A DNA stretch of 64,000 nucleotides from Marinobacterium mangrovicola (GTDB taxonomy: Bacteria; Pseudomonadota; Gammaproteobacteria; Pseudomonadales; Balneatricaceae): contig NZ_SMFU01000009.1 in NCBI RefSeq assembly GCF_004339595.1, positions 310,001 to 374,000 on the forward strand. The letters are read 5' to 3'. This document shows positions 15,934 through 25,272 of the stretch, piece after piece. Under the pieces are notes generated by a model. It saw only the letters and a list, made by a program, of their open reading frames with translations, did no database searches and was not told the origin of the DNA. A program made the translations under genes and the position numbers. Positions within the stretch are counted from its first letter, which is position 1, and each line of letters begins with the position of its first letter.

Positions 15934-16700
15934 AACTCGTCAGCATCTTTCCAGGCGGGGAAACGCTCACGGAAGCGACCCAGGGCGGCAGCGTCCAGCG
16001 CCTGGTTGATCTGCCACTCTTCTGCGCCGACTCCATCGGCGAGCAGTTCGCCCTTAAAGTCGACCACCAGGCTGTCACCTGCATAATCAAGCTGATTACC
16101 ATCCCGCCCAACACGGTTTACACCCACCACATAACACTGGTTTTCAATCGCCCGGGCCATCAACAGTGTGCGCCAGGCGTTGCGCCTTGGTGCTGGCCAG
16201 TTCGCCACGCAGAGCATCAGGTCATAGTCATTGCGGTTACGGCACCAGGCCGGAAAGCGCAGGTCGTAGCAAACCTGCGGCAGAATCCGCCAGCCGCGAT
16301 ATTCGATCAGCACCCGCTGCTCACCGGCACTGTAATGCCCGCTCTCCTCGCCCATACGGAACAGGTGGCGTTTGTCGTAATGGTGGAAGTTGCCCTCGGG
16401 GTCGGCCCAGACAAAACGGTTCATAAAACGCCCCTGATCCAACACGGCGATGCTGCCACAGATGGCGGCGCCTGTGCGGCCCGCTTCAGTTTTCAACCAG
16501 GCCTGAGTGTTTCCATCCGGGGCTTCGGCGCAGCTCTCAGGAGCCATTGAGAAGCCGGTACTGAACATCTCCGGCAGAACGATAAGATCCGTTTTACCTT
16601 GCAGATCATCAAACAGCGCCGAGAATCGGGCACGGTTCGCCGCCGGGTCCTCCCACACCAATCTCGTCTGCAGTGGCGTGACTCTCAATCTCTGCTGCAC
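15906..16700 (-). CDS. Nitrilase-superfamily amidase (omega-amidase, YafV-like)
   Basis: 264 residues from a GTG start with AGGAGG five bases upstream. The nitrilase-fold catalytic triad is visible: Glu in IVLPEMFSTGFSM, Lys in HYDKRHLF, and the nucleophile Cys in ILPQVCYDLRFP. The sequence context fits the YafV/Nit2 branch, which hydrolyses alpha-ketoglutaramate or alpha-keto-gamma-methylthiobutyramate-type amides as a repair or methionine-salvage step. It is expressed alone and divergently from the receptor cluster promoter near 16796. Superfamily certain; precise substrate inferred. Confidence 0.88.
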   Translation of the reverse strand: MQQRLRVTPLQTRLVWEDPAANRARFSALFDDLQGKTDLIVLPEMFSTGFSMAPESCAEAPDGNTQAWLKTEAGRTGAAICGSIAVLDQGRFMNRFVWADPEGNFHHYDKRHLFRMGEESGHYSAGEQRVLIEYRGWRILPQVCYDLRFPAWCRNRNDYDLMLCVANWPAPRRNAWRTLLMARAIENQCYVVGVNRVGRDGNQLDYAGDSLVVDFKGELLADGVGAEEWQINQALDAAALGRFRERFPAWKDADEFQLLPSASR

Positions 16701-16773
16701 CGGTACCTCCTGCGCTAAGATGCTGTTTTATATACTTAACGTCACTCTTTTGAGACTTTATTTCGATCTTCAT

Positions 16774-16801
16774 AGTTGATGACGTCCAGCACTGGTATAA
16801 T
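16774..16801 (+). promoter_or_regulatory. Extended -10 promoter of the receptor/kinase cluster
   Basis: TGGTATAAT ends at 16801. This is a perfect -10 hexamer with the upstream TG of an extended -10. A -35 at about 17-bp spacing (tagttg) is poor, as extended -10 promoters allow. Transcription would start near 16808 and read into the 30-residue peptide and the receptors. Confidence 0.55.
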
Positions 16802-16844
16802 CCGGCCGCTTTGTGCATGCTGGTCATTCAGTGTGCAGTATCTT

Positions 16845-16877
16845 CTGGCGTGGTCGCCAGCAGTTCAGGGAAACTGC
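16845..16877 (+). promoter_or_regulatory. Leader hairpins that hold the ribosome-binding site in a CAGGGA loop
   Basis: Two adjacent perfect 6-bp stems lie just before the small ORF. The first is ctggcg-tggt-cgccag (16845-16860). The second is gcagtt-CAGGGA-aactgc (16860-16877, sharing one base). The ATG follows at 16879. The Shine-Dalgarno AGGGA is the loop of the second hairpin. A GGA in an apical loop at the ribosome site is the usual form of a CsrA/RsmA target. Confidence 0.5.
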
Positions 16878-16878
16878 A

Positions 16879-16971
16879 ATGTTTGGATGGATTCTTGAAA
16901 ACAATGGTTTCATCATCGAAGCCATCATTTTGGGCGCCATCATTCTCTATGTCGGCCTCAAAATAAAATAA
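16879..16971 (+). CDS. 30-residue single-pass membrane peptide
   Basis: ATG to TAA gives 30 residues. It opens MFGWILENNGF, then has about 14 hydrophobic residues (ILGAIILYVGL region) and a Lys-x-Lys end. The ribosome site AGGGA is 8 nt upstream, inside the hairpin loop at 16860-16877. The first TonB-dependent receptor begins 25 bp after its stop, and that receptor has no Shine-Dalgarno sequence of its own. The peptide may therefore be a leader whose translation couples to the receptor gene, or a small membrane partner. It is too short for standard gene finders. No family recognised. Confidence 0.6.
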   Translation: MFGWILENNGFIIEAIILGAIILYVGLKIK

Positions 16972-16996
16972 ACAGCGCAGTCGCACCAACCGGTCG

Positions 16997-19150
16997 ATGA
17001 ATATGCAGTCTCCAGGTTTCATCCAAAAACTGCTGATGAGTCTCGCACTCTTTGCTTGCGCCGCCGAGGCCGCTGAAGATCGGCTGCTGAGCGAAGCGGA
17101 CTTCTTCGTCGATATTCCGGAGGTCACCTCCGCCACCCGCATGCCACAGAAGCTATCGGAAGCCCCCGCATCGATGACGGTGATCGATCGGGAGGTCATC
17201 GAGGCATCCGGTTTCCAGACCATCCCCGATCTGATGCGCCTGGTACCGGGTTTCCAGGCCTACACCCTGAACAGCGATACCAGCGCCACCTCCTACCATG
17301 GCGCCGCCGGAGAATACCCTAATCGCCTGGAAGTGATGATCGACGGTCGCTCCGTCTATCTGCCGCTGCTCTCTACCGTGCGCTGGGAGACGCTGGGGAT
17401 ATCCGTGCATGATGTCGAGCGGATCGAAGTAGTTCGGGGCTCCAACGTGCCGACGCAGGGTTCCAACGCCTTTCTGGGGTCGATCAACATCATCACCCGC
17501 GAGCCAACAGCCACTAGCGGGCTGGACCTGACCACGCTGTTCGGCAGCGACCAGACCCGCAACGGCCATCTCAGCTTTGCCGACAGCAACGGGCTGATCA
17601 GCTACCGCATCAGCGCCAATCATGAGCAGAGCGACGGCGATACTCACTACAGCAACTTTTATACCGGTGACTGGTTCTCAGAGGATGGCAGTGATGGCAG
17701 ATGGCGGGACAGGCAACGCCGCAATTATCTGAACCTGAGTACCACCTGGACCCCGGACCTGGTCAACAGCCTCTGGTTTCAGGCTGGAATCGACCGGGGC
17801 ACCAGCCGCATCGGCCCGCTGGACAGCGATGAGGCCCACTATTCCGACCGGGATCACGAAAGCGCCTTTGCCAGTGGTCGCTACAACCATCTCTATTCCG
17901 ATACTGGCATGATACAGCTGAAGGCATCACTCAACCGCCTCTCGCTTGAGACACCCAAGGCCACGGCGGCGGAGGTTTTGACTCAGCTAGGCGAATCAGG
18001 CCCTGCCAACTGCACCGCCTCCGGATTATCGGACTCCGTGCGTGCGACCTGCAAAGCGATGCTGCAGGCCACACAATCCCTGATCGATCTGAACGATTAC
18101 CACCTGATCGAGGAGCACGGCATCACCCATACCGGCGATGTTGAGCTGCAGGTCAGTGACAAACTGGACAACCTGGCGGTTGCCGGCGGCATCGGCTACC
18201 GACACATGGCGGCACAGAGCGATGTACTGCTGCAGAATGGCGAAGTACACGAGGATCGCTCACGCCTGTTTGCCAACGCGGACTGGGATTTCAATCCCCG
18301 CTGGCAGCTCAGTAGCGGCGTAATGTATGAATACAGCAGTGAAAACAGCGAAGCTTTTTCCTATCGTAATGCACTGATATTCACCCCACGACAGGGTAGC
18401 AGCCTGCGCCTGGGCTATTCTCGCAGCGAGCGTCTGCCCTCTCTGCTGGAGCGCTACGGAGAAGCCACTCTCTACCTGGGCGGCGATGAGTACGACCAGA
18501 TTCGCACCCCGAGTCCGGACCTGGAGCCGGAAGAGATCTCGAGCTGGGAGCTGGGTTACTATCAGACCCTGCCGGGGCAGCGAAGCTACCTGGACCTGCG
18601 TATTTTCCGTGAAGAGATAAACAACGTCGTAGACAGCTATATGCTTTCTGCCGCGGACTCGGACGGCAGGGTATTCACCTCACGCAACACGGCAAGCTGG
18701 ATCAACAACGGTGCCGAGGCCCAACTGCGTTTTGAGCTGACCCCGGAAGTATGGACGCTGCTCTCCTACGCCTACATCAACACCGAGCACAGTAACTGGC
18801 GCACCGGCGATGACAGCGTTGCTTCAGGCAAGCGTTTCTTTAACGTATCAGACAACATCTCACCGGAGCACACCGCATCGCTGATGCTGAACTGGTCACC
18901 CGATCCAACACTGGACCTGACTCTGTCCCACTATTACATCAGTGGCGTGCGCTGGATCGACTCCACCGAGCTGCCCGGATACAACCGTACCGATCTGCGC
19001 GTCGCCAAACGCTGGCAGGTCAGCCGGGATACCGAACTGGAAGCGGCCCTTATCATGCAGAACGCATTCGAGCCGGATTATCAGGATTTTTACGAATATA
19101 ACGAGTTTGAACGTCGCACTTTCCTGCAATTCAGCATGAGGCACGACTGA
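16997..19150 (+). CDS. TonB-dependent outer-membrane receptor 1
   Basis: 717 residues. A signal peptide (about 1-24, ending AAEA) precedes a plug domain (about 45-165) with typical strings (SMTVIDREVIEASG, IPDLMRLVPGFQ, IEVVRGSNVPTQGSNAFLG). A 22-strand barrel follows, with the usual GYSRSERLPSLLERYG region and a C-terminal aromatic beta-strand (FLQFSMRHD). No classical TonB box is evident between the signal peptide and the plug; FFVDIPEV occupies that place. Ligand unknown. It is about 33 bp upstream of a related receptor and likely co-transcribed with the next three genes. No siderophore synthesis or iron genes are nearby. Confidence 0.9.
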   Translation: MNMQSPGFIQKLLMSLALFACAAEAAEDRLLSEADFFVDIPEVTSATRMPQKLSEAPASMTVIDREVIEASGFQTIPDLMRLVPGFQAYTLNSDTSATSYHGAAGEYPNRLEVMIDGRSVYLPLLSTVRWETLGISVHDVERIEVVRGSNVPTQGSNAFLGSINIITREPTATSGLDLTTLFGSDQTRNGHLSFADSNGLISYRISANHEQSDGDTHYSNFYTGDWFSEDGSDGRWRDRQRRNYLNLSTTWTPDLVNSLWFQAGIDRGTSRIGPLDSDEAHYSDRDHESAFASGRYNHLYSDTGMIQLKASLNRLSLETPKATAAEVLTQLGESGPANCTASGLSDSVRATCKAMLQATQSLIDLNDYHLIEEHGITHTGDVELQVSDKLDNLAVAGGIGYRHMAAQSDVLLQNGEVHEDRSRLFANADWDFNPRWQLSSGVMYEYSSENSEAFSYRNALIFTPRQGSSLRLGYSRSERLPSLLERYGEATLYLGGDEYDQIRTPSPDLEPEEISSWELGYYQTLPGQRSYLDLRIFREEINNVVDSYMLSAADSDGRVFTSRNTASWINNGAEAQLRFELTPEVWTLLSYAYINTEHSNWRTGDDSVASGKRFFNVSDNISPEHTASLMLNWSPDPTLDLTLSHYYISGVRWIDSTELPGYNRTDLRVAKRWQVSRDTELEAALIMQNAFEPDYQDFYEYNEFERRTFLQFSMRHD

Positions 19151-19183
19151 GCCGTTTGACGCTTCAAGGATGATTTCCGATAA

Positions 19184-21190
19184 ATGAAGTACCCATTACC
19201 TCTAGCCCTGGCGTTAGCGCTGATTTCACCGCTGCTGTTGGCGGATGAATCACACTACCTGGTGGATATTCCCCAGGTCACTGCTGTTTCCGGTAGCAGC
19301 CAGCCTATTAACGATGCCGCCGCTTCGGTCACTATTCTGACCCGCGAGATCATCGACGCTTCGGGCGCCCGCACCATACCGGAACTACTGCGCCTGGTAC
19401 CGGGTTTCCAGAGCTACCGTGTGGACTCGCACAAATGGGGCGTGACCTACCATGGCGTGGCAGACGACCTGCCCAACCGGCTGCTGTTTCAGGTGGATGG
19501 ACGCTCCGTTTACCTGCCGCTGCTGTCTACAGTGGATTGGACATCTTTGGGGCTAAGCCTGGATGATATCGACAGGATTGAGGTGGTACGTGGCTCCAAC
19601 GCCGCAACTCAGGGCTCTAACGCTTTTAATGGTTCGGTCAACATACTGACCCGCTCGGCCCTGAAGGATAAAGGCTTCAGGGCACGCACAGAACTGGGCA
19701 ACCGGGGCTCCCGCCTGCAGACACTCAGCGCCAGCGATCAGCTCGGCTCCGCCCACCTGCGGGTTTCTGCCGGCTATCAGGAAGATGACGGTAGCCAGGA
19801 CTCCGACGACGGCTTTCGCGATAGCTACCTGAGCATGCAGCTGGTGCAACCCGTTAACCTGCGCGATACATTTACCTTTCGAGCCGGTATTGACCGGGGC
19901 TACATCTACAGCAGCACCGACTACGGCCCCCACAGGGGACGTTTTCTCGATAGGCGGGAACACAAATCACATCACATCGCCCTCGACTTCGAACATATCT
20001 ATTCCGCGACCGGTACGCTGACACTGTCGGCCTGGGAACAGTCGGTCGATCTGGAGACTCCGGCCGCTAGCGACATTCAGCTGGCGCGTTTTTTCGGCAG
20101 CGCCCTGGCGGGAGAAGATCTGGATGCATTTCGTCGCAGCAACAGCGGGCTGAGGTCGGTAGCTGAGCATGGCGACAGCCGGATTCGGGACTTATCGCTA
20201 CAGGTAGCCGACAAATTCGGCCCCGTCGCTCTGAGCTCCAGTCTCGGCTGGCGAGGCCTGACGGAAAAAAGCGACCTGCTGCTGCGCGATGGTAAGGTGA
20301 GCGAAGACCAGTGGCGCGCGCAGTCAGCCCTGGAGTGGAGTATTTCACCGCACTGGACGCTGAATAGCGGCGCTCTGTTTGAAGCCGCAGATGAAAACAA
20401 CGCTCTGTCGCTGCGCCAGTCGGTCAACTTCAAACCGGACACTCAATCGGTGATCCGCCTTGGCTGGTCCCGCAGTGAGCGCTTGCCCTCGATTCTGGAA
20501 AGTAACCAAAATTCCAGCTTTTATCTGCCCTCCCAGGATGCGTACCTGGTGGACTACAAGCAATTCGAATCACTGGAACCCGAGCTGAACCACACCTGGG
20601 AACTGGGCTACCACCGCCGCTGGGGCAAAGCCGATTTTGTCGATATGCGCCTGTTTCGGGAACGGATCAGCAACGCCATCCACAGCACCCGCTATACACT
20701 ATCTGACGCTGAGCGCGCCAAGGGCAATGTGATAAACCAGCGGGTCACAACCCGAACCAATGGCGCCAGCTGGACCACCAGCGGAATTGAAGGTCAGATC
20801 AAACTGCAGCTGACCCCAGACATCTATTCCCTGACCAGTTACAGTTATGCTCAAACCAGCGAAGAATCGGGCCTGCCTGAGTACGTGGAGACACCGGTGC
20901 CTGAACACACATTATCGCTACTGCTAAACTGGAAGATAAACGAAAATCTGGAAGCCAGCCTCAATCACAGGTATCTTAGTGACGCAGAGTGGCTACAGAA
21001 TAACGAGACATACACCGATAGCCAGCACCTCACCAACCTGAGGCTTGCCTATCGCTGGCCGCAAGTTGACTCTGGCCTCGAAACTGCTCTACTGATACAA
21101 GGCCTCGGCGATTCGCAGTGGCACGAATTTTCGCAGGATAACAGCTACCATCGTGGCGTGTTCCTGCAGTTGAACCTTACTTACCCATGA
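19184..21190 (+). CDS. TonB-dependent outer-membrane receptor 2 (paralogue of receptor 1)
   Basis: 668 residues with a signal peptide (about 1-20). The plug is strikingly like that of receptor 1 (SVTILTREIIDASG, IPELLRLVPGFQ, RVDSHKWGVTYHGVADDLP, IEVVRGSNAATQGSNAF), and the barrel shares GWSRSERLPSILES. It ends in an aromatic strand (GVFLQLNLTYP). The two genes look like a tandem duplication that has diverged in the extracellular loops, so the ligands may differ. Its stop overlaps the start of the binding-protein gene (ATGA, 21187-21190), showing translational coupling and a shared task. Confidence 0.9.
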   Translation: MKYPLPLALALALISPLLLADESHYLVDIPQVTAVSGSSQPINDAAASVTILTREIIDASGARTIPELLRLVPGFQSYRVDSHKWGVTYHGVADDLPNRLLFQVDGRSVYLPLLSTVDWTSLGLSLDDIDRIEVVRGSNAATQGSNAFNGSVNILTRSALKDKGFRARTELGNRGSRLQTLSASDQLGSAHLRVSAGYQEDDGSQDSDDGFRDSYLSMQLVQPVNLRDTFTFRAGIDRGYIYSSTDYGPHRGRFLDRREHKSHHIALDFEHIYSATGTLTLSAWEQSVDLETPAASDIQLARFFGSALAGEDLDAFRRSNSGLRSVAEHGDSRIRDLSLQVADKFGPVALSSSLGWRGLTEKSDLLLRDGKVSEDQWRAQSALEWSISPHWTLNSGALFEAADENNALSLRQSVNFKPDTQSVIRLGWSRSERLPSILESNQNSSFYLPSQDAYLVDYKQFESLEPELNHTWELGYHRRWGKADFVDMRLFRERISNAIHSTRYTLSDAERAKGNVINQRVTTRTNGASWTTSGIEGQIKLQLTPDIYSLTSYSYAQTSEESGLPEYVETPVPEHTLSLLLNWKINENLEASLNHRYLSDAEWLQNNETYTDSQHLTNLRLAYRWPQVDSGLETALLIQGLGDSQWHEFSQDNSYHRGVFLQLNLTYP

Positions 21191-22131
21191 ACGGTACACC
21201 GGCAAGGATGGCGCGTGTGAGACCAAGGCTGCATACAACATTGTTGTGGCTGCTACTGTTAATGCCAATGATGGCGAAGGCAGAATCCCCGTTTGTTTTA
21301 CTCAGCGATTCCGATGGCAGCTACAACGGAATGCTAAGAGCACTGACGGAGCAGCACAATGGACAACTGGAGTCTGAAGTCCTGTCAGACCAGACACCTT
21401 CAGACCACCCTTTTACTCTGGCGGTAGGTTCCCGGGCCTGCGAAGCAGTGATTCGCCTTATTAGCGCTGAAAACTACGCCATGTGCGTATTTCTACCCGC
21501 GCAGACCTTTGCTGACCTGACCGCAAGCCCCAAGGGGCAGCGGCTACTGGGCGAACGTCGCCTGAGTGCTATCTATCTGGACCAGCCGCTGACGCGACAG
21601 ATGTTATTGGCCAAGATGCTCAAACCGAGAATGCAAACGATCGGCACGGTACTCGGCCCCGGCAGCGACCGGCAGGCCTCCCATTTCACCTCGGCAGCCA
21701 ACATCCTGGGGCTGACGCCGCTGATCGGCCGTCTTGAAGACAGTGAAAACCCGGTTCGTGAGCTGACCCCCGTCATCGAAGAGAGTGACGTATTTCTGCC
21801 ACTGCCGGACAGCTCTGTGTTCAACCGCGCATCCGCCAAGTGGATTCTCTACCTGACACTGAGAAACCGGATTCCGCTGATCGGCTTCTCAGCCAGCTAC
21901 GCTTACGCTGGCGCTGTGGTCGCGGTGCACTCCAACGTGGAGCAGATCGCGCAGCAGGCGATGAACATACTCAACCACCGGGTGCTCGGCGACGCGCTCC
22001 CGGCACCAGCCTACCCGGACGATTTCAGTATCACCGTTAACGAAACGGCTGCACGCAACCTGGGTCTGACACTGGCACCCAGCGATGCCCTGGTGATGGA
22101 ACTGAAACGGCGGGAACGGACCATTCAATGA
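21187..22131 (+). CDS. Periplasmic ABC-type substrate-binding protein (ABC_sub_bind family) without its transporter
   Basis: 314 residues. The N-terminal signal follows a basic stretch (LLWLLLLMPMMAKAE), and then comes a two-lobed binding-protein fold of the ABC_sub_bind (DUF534) class. It has strands such as TIGTVLGPGSDRQASHF, a hinge region and RIPLIGFSASYAYAGAVVAV. No permease or ATPase gene is near. The partner is instead the hybrid kinase that starts 10 bp downstream, so the protein probably presents a ligand to the sensor's periplasmic domain rather than to a transporter. It is coupled to receptor 2 by a 4-bp overlap. Confidence 0.82.
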   Translation: MNGTPARMARVRPRLHTTLLWLLLLMPMMAKAESPFVLLSDSDGSYNGMLRALTEQHNGQLESEVLSDQTPSDHPFTLAVGSRACEAVIRLISAENYAMCVFLPAQTFADLTASPKGQRLLGERRLSAIYLDQPLTRQMLLAKMLKPRMQTIGTVLGPGSDRQASHFTSAANILGLTPLIGRLEDSENPVRELTPVIEESDVFLPLPDSSVFNRASAKWILYLTLRNRIPLIGFSASYAYAGAVVAVHSNVEQIAQQAMNILNHRVLGDALPAPAYPDDFSITVNETAARNLGLTLAPSDALVMELKRRERTIQ

Positions 22132-22141
22132 GGGGGAGGCG

Positions 22142-24796
22142 ATGAGGCGTCGCTCTCTCAGTATTCGCTACCGGGTGATGGCGCTCACCCTGCTTCCCAT
22201 GACACTGCTCGCCCTGGTACTGGGCGGCTACTTCACCCTGACCCGCGTCGCAGAAACCCGCGCTAACCTGCTGGAACAGGGCCAGGCTATGGCCCGTCTG
22301 ATCGCCTCCGCCTCCGAATTTGGTGTCCTCAGTGGTAACCGACAACTGCTGCGCAGTCTCAGCAGCGGCCCGGTACGCGCCGAAGAGGTCTCCGATATTC
22401 TGTTCTACGATGCCGACTTCCGCCTGCTGTTCAGAAGCGGCGAGTTCGATGTGGAGGTGGCTCGCGACCAGCAGGAACCGCGCCTCTATCAGGGGATCTG
22501 GCACTTTGTCGCACCGATTACCGCCCGTACCCTACCGCTGCAGGATAACCCGGAGCTGCTCTCCATCGACAATGACAGCGAAACCCTGGGCTGGGTAGCG
22601 GTGTTGATCTCGGCCCAGCCTACACTAAGACAGGAACGGGCGATTCTACTGCGCGGCGCGGGCCTGACTCTGATCTGTCTGGTCATCGCCATGGCACTGG
22701 CAAACCGTTTCGGTCGCCGCATCACCTACCCGGTACTCGGCCTGACCCGGCTTATCGAACGTCTGCAACGGGGTGAGCTGAATGCCCGAGCCGACACCAG
22801 TTACACTGGCGAACTGAAAACCCTGGCCACCGGCATCAACCGTCTGGCGACCCGGGTACAGGAATCCAACCTGCAGTTTGAATTCCGCGTCGACAGCGCC
22901 ACACGGCGACTGACTCAGACCCTGCGCCACCTCGAGCGTCGTAACCTGGAACTGCAACAGGAGCGCCAGCGCGCCGATGATGCCAACCGGGCCAAGGACG
23001 AGTTCCTGGCGCGTATGAGCCACGAGCTGCGTACACCGCTGACATCGGTCATCGGCTTCACCGAGTTGCTCGAGGGCACCGAACTTAATCGTCAGCAGCA
23101 GCAATATCTACAGATCGTCAGCCGCACCTCGGAGCTGCTGCTAACCATCATCGACGATATCCTCGACTTTTCCCGGCTGGAGTCCAACGCCATTGAGATT
23201 GAAACCCTCGATTTCGATCTGGCCCAGCGCCTGTTTGACGTGCTGGAGGCACAGTCGGCCGTTGCGGCACGCAAGGGGCTGGAGCTGACCGCCAACCTGC
23301 CTTCCGACCTTCCACGTCGAGTGGTGGGCGATCCCACCCGTCTCAGTCAGATTCTCAACAACCTGCTTGGCAACGCGGTCAAGTTCACCGAGCGGGGCGA
23401 AGTGGAGCTGCAGGTCAGACTCAGCCGGCTACCCAGCGATAACCCCCGCCTGCTGATCTGCGTGCGTGATACCGGTATCGGTATCGCGGCCTCACGTATC
23501 AATCAACTGTTCAGCGCCTTTACACAGGGCGACAGCTCCATCAGCCGGCGTTTCGGCGGTTCAGGCCTGGGGCTGGTGATCGCCCAGCGGCTCACGGAGC
23601 TGATGGGTGGCAAAATCCATCTCGAAAGTGTCGAAGGCGAAGGCACCCGGGTTCACCTGGACCTGCCGCTGCGCTACGCCCCCTCGAAAGGCAAGGTCCA
23701 GTGCATCGACAACCTGCCCGATACCGCACTGCTGGTCTATGAACCGCATGCCGCAAGCTGCGATGTTCTGATGCGTCAGCTGCAGCTGCTGCCGACGCCG
23801 GTGATCCCGATCCGTCATTTTGAGGAGATACGCGACCACTGCCGGGACAACGCGCCCTGCACTCTGATCATCGGCGTCAGCCCGCTGGAGGCCAATACCC
23901 GCCACGTACAGATGCTCTGTGACCGGATTCGCGCACACACCAGCGCACCGCTTATCTTCCTGATCCCGGGACGCGGACCGATCCAGCTGCACGCCGAAGC
24001 CCTGAAGATACTGTCGAAACCGCCGCGCTGGCGTGAACTTATGGGGGCACTTGGACTTCCGCTGGATGACAGTCAAAGCACGCCGAGCCCGACGCTGGAT
24101 AGCCACCTGCCCTATCCGCTCGAAATTCTCGTGGCTGAGGACAACGAGTTTAACCGCCTGCTGATCCGCCGCCTGCTGGAAGGACTCGGTGCCCGGGTAG
24201 CCGAAGTCGGCTCGGGGCAGGAAGTGCTCGACTACCTGGACAACTCCTCCTTGCCTGACCTGATCCTCATGGATGTGCATATGCCAGGTATGGATGGGAT
24301 CGAAGCGACCCGCCGTGTCCGGCTGCGCTGCAAGCAGCTGCCGATTTTCGCTCTGACCGCCAACGTGGTCCCCCACGAACATCTGGCGCTGGAGGCTGCC
24401 GGTATTAACGATCTGATGCTCAAGCCGATCAATGTGCCGGAGCTGTTACGCGCACTGCTGCGCCTGTGTGAAGAGAAGACCGGTCAGGTCCACGAGGCTC
24501 CGGCTGCTACACCGGAGTTAACCCACTCACTGACCAACCTGACCTCACCAGACAGCCTGCAACAGGAGGTCCGCCGCCTGGCCCAGGAGATCATGCGCTC
24601 GGTCTGGGAGAAAGACCGCAATCAGGTTCGCGCCTACGCCCACCAGTTGATCGGCGTAGCCGGACTTTACGATATGCCGGTACTGGAGAGCTGCACCTCG
24701 GAACTTCAGCAGGCCGCACAGGAAGGCGATATGCGAGCGCTCTGGGAGACCAGCTCAAGGCTGAAGCGGGTAGCGGATCAGGAACAGCTGGAATAA
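22142..24796 (+). CDS. BarA-like hybrid histidine kinase (HAMP, HisKA, HATPase, REC, Hpt)
   Basis: 884 residues. A membrane segment (about 13-33), periplasmic sensor (about 35-165) and second segment (about 172-188) are followed by HAMP, then HisKA with phospho-acceptor His294 (MSHELRTPL) and a complete ATP-binding domain (N, G1 VRDTGIGI, G2 FGGSGLGL). A degenerate receiver lacking the Asp covers about 520-640, and a true receiver has Asp711 (LILMDVHMPGMDG). A C-terminal Hpt carries His834 (AYAHQLIGVAG). This is the GacS/BarA domain order, with a tripartite phosphorelay ending on an unseen response regulator. It follows the binding-protein gene with GGGGGAGG before the ATG. Location argues for a dedicated sensor of the receptor system rather than the global GacS. 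Confidence 0.9.
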   Translation: MRRRSLSIRYRVMALTLLPMTLLALVLGGYFTLTRVAETRANLLEQGQAMARLIASASEFGVLSGNRQLLRSLSSGPVRAEEVSDILFYDADFRLLFRSGEFDVEVARDQQEPRLYQGIWHFVAPITARTLPLQDNPELLSIDNDSETLGWVAVLISAQPTLRQERAILLRGAGLTLICLVIAMALANRFGRRITYPVLGLTRLIERLQRGELNARADTSYTGELKTLATGINRLATRVQESNLQFEFRVDSATRRLTQTLRHLERRNLELQQERQRADDANRAKDEFLARMSHELRTPLTSVIGFTELLEGTELNRQQQQYLQIVSRTSELLLTIIDDILDFSRLESNAIEIETLDFDLAQRLFDVLEAQSAVAARKGLELTANLPSDLPRRVVGDPTRLSQILNNLLGNAVKFTERGEVELQVRLSRLPSDNPRLLICVRDTGIGIAASRINQLFSAFTQGDSSISRRFGGSGLGLVIAQRLTELMGGKIHLESVEGEGTRVHLDLPLRYAPSKGKVQCIDNLPDTALLVYEPHAASCDVLMRQLQLLPTPVIPIRHFEEIRDHCRDNAPCTLIIGVSPLEANTRHVQMLCDRIRAHTSAPLIFLIPGRGPIQLHAEALKILSKPPRWRELMGALGLPLDDSQSTPSPTLDSHLPYPLEILVAEDNEFNRLLIRRLLEGLGARVAEVGSGQEVLDYLDNSSLPDLILMDVHMPGMDGIEATRRVRLRCKQLPIFALTANVVPHEHLALEAAGINDLMLKPINVPELLRALLRLCEEKTGQVHEAPAATPELTHSLTNLTSPDSLQQEVRRLAQEIMRSVWEKDRNQVRAYAHQLIGVAGLYDMPVLESCTSELQQAAQEGDMRALWETSSRLKRVADQEQLE

Positions 24797-24894
24797 TTAC
24801 AGGTAGAAGTCGCGCACCCAAAGGGCAACTTAACCCCGCGCCGATTGATGCCAGCACGGGAAGAATTAAAAACCGGGAAGATCAGGCCGGTAGA

Positions 24895-25272
24895 TCAAAA
24901 TTCCCGCGTAACCGGGGACTCGCGGATAATTCGCTCCAACTCATCAAGCACCTGCTTGATCCGCTCACGCCCTGCCCGGTCGTATAGATAACCGTCCATG
25001 CCCCCTGAGGCGGCAGGCTCGCCATCAAGCCCTTCGTGAATACTGATGCAGCGGCGGCGCAGCTGCTCGAGCTCAGCATCGTGGATAATCGGCATCCCCA
25101 GGAACATATCCCAGGCTTCCACCGAAGTGGTTCGATTCAGCACGCCGGCGAGGATATCTCTGATCTCCTCGCGGCTGGGTCTGTAGGTCGGCGCCCGGCC
25201 AAAACTCAGAAAGCACACCAGCACCAGCAGAATAACCAGCGTCAGTACGAAGACCAGGACGAACTCGCCCAT
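24895..25272 (-). CDS. Unknown small membrane protein, 125 residues
   Basis: An N-terminal membrane segment (about 4-24, FVLVFVLTLVILLVLVCF) is followed by a soluble helical domain rich in Arg and Glu (REEIRDILAGVLNRTT, AELEQLRRRC). No family recognised. The ATG overlaps the stop of the DUF2489 gene (TAATG), so the two are translationally coupled and probably act together at the inner membrane. The 100 bp between its stop and the kinase gene contain no clear terminator. Confidence 0.75.
   Translation of the reverse strand: MGEFVLVFVLTLVILLVLVCFLSFGRAPTYRPSREEIRDILAGVLNRTTSVEAWDMFLGMPIIHDAELEQLRRRCISIHEGLDGEPAASGGMDGYLYDRAGRERIKQVLDELERIIRESPVTREF

Noticed and set aside
22142-24796. Reading the kinase as the global GacS/BarA
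   Set aside because: Domain order agrees, but the gene is the last of a receptor and binding-protein cluster. A dedicated sensor is the simpler reading, although GacS cannot be excluded.
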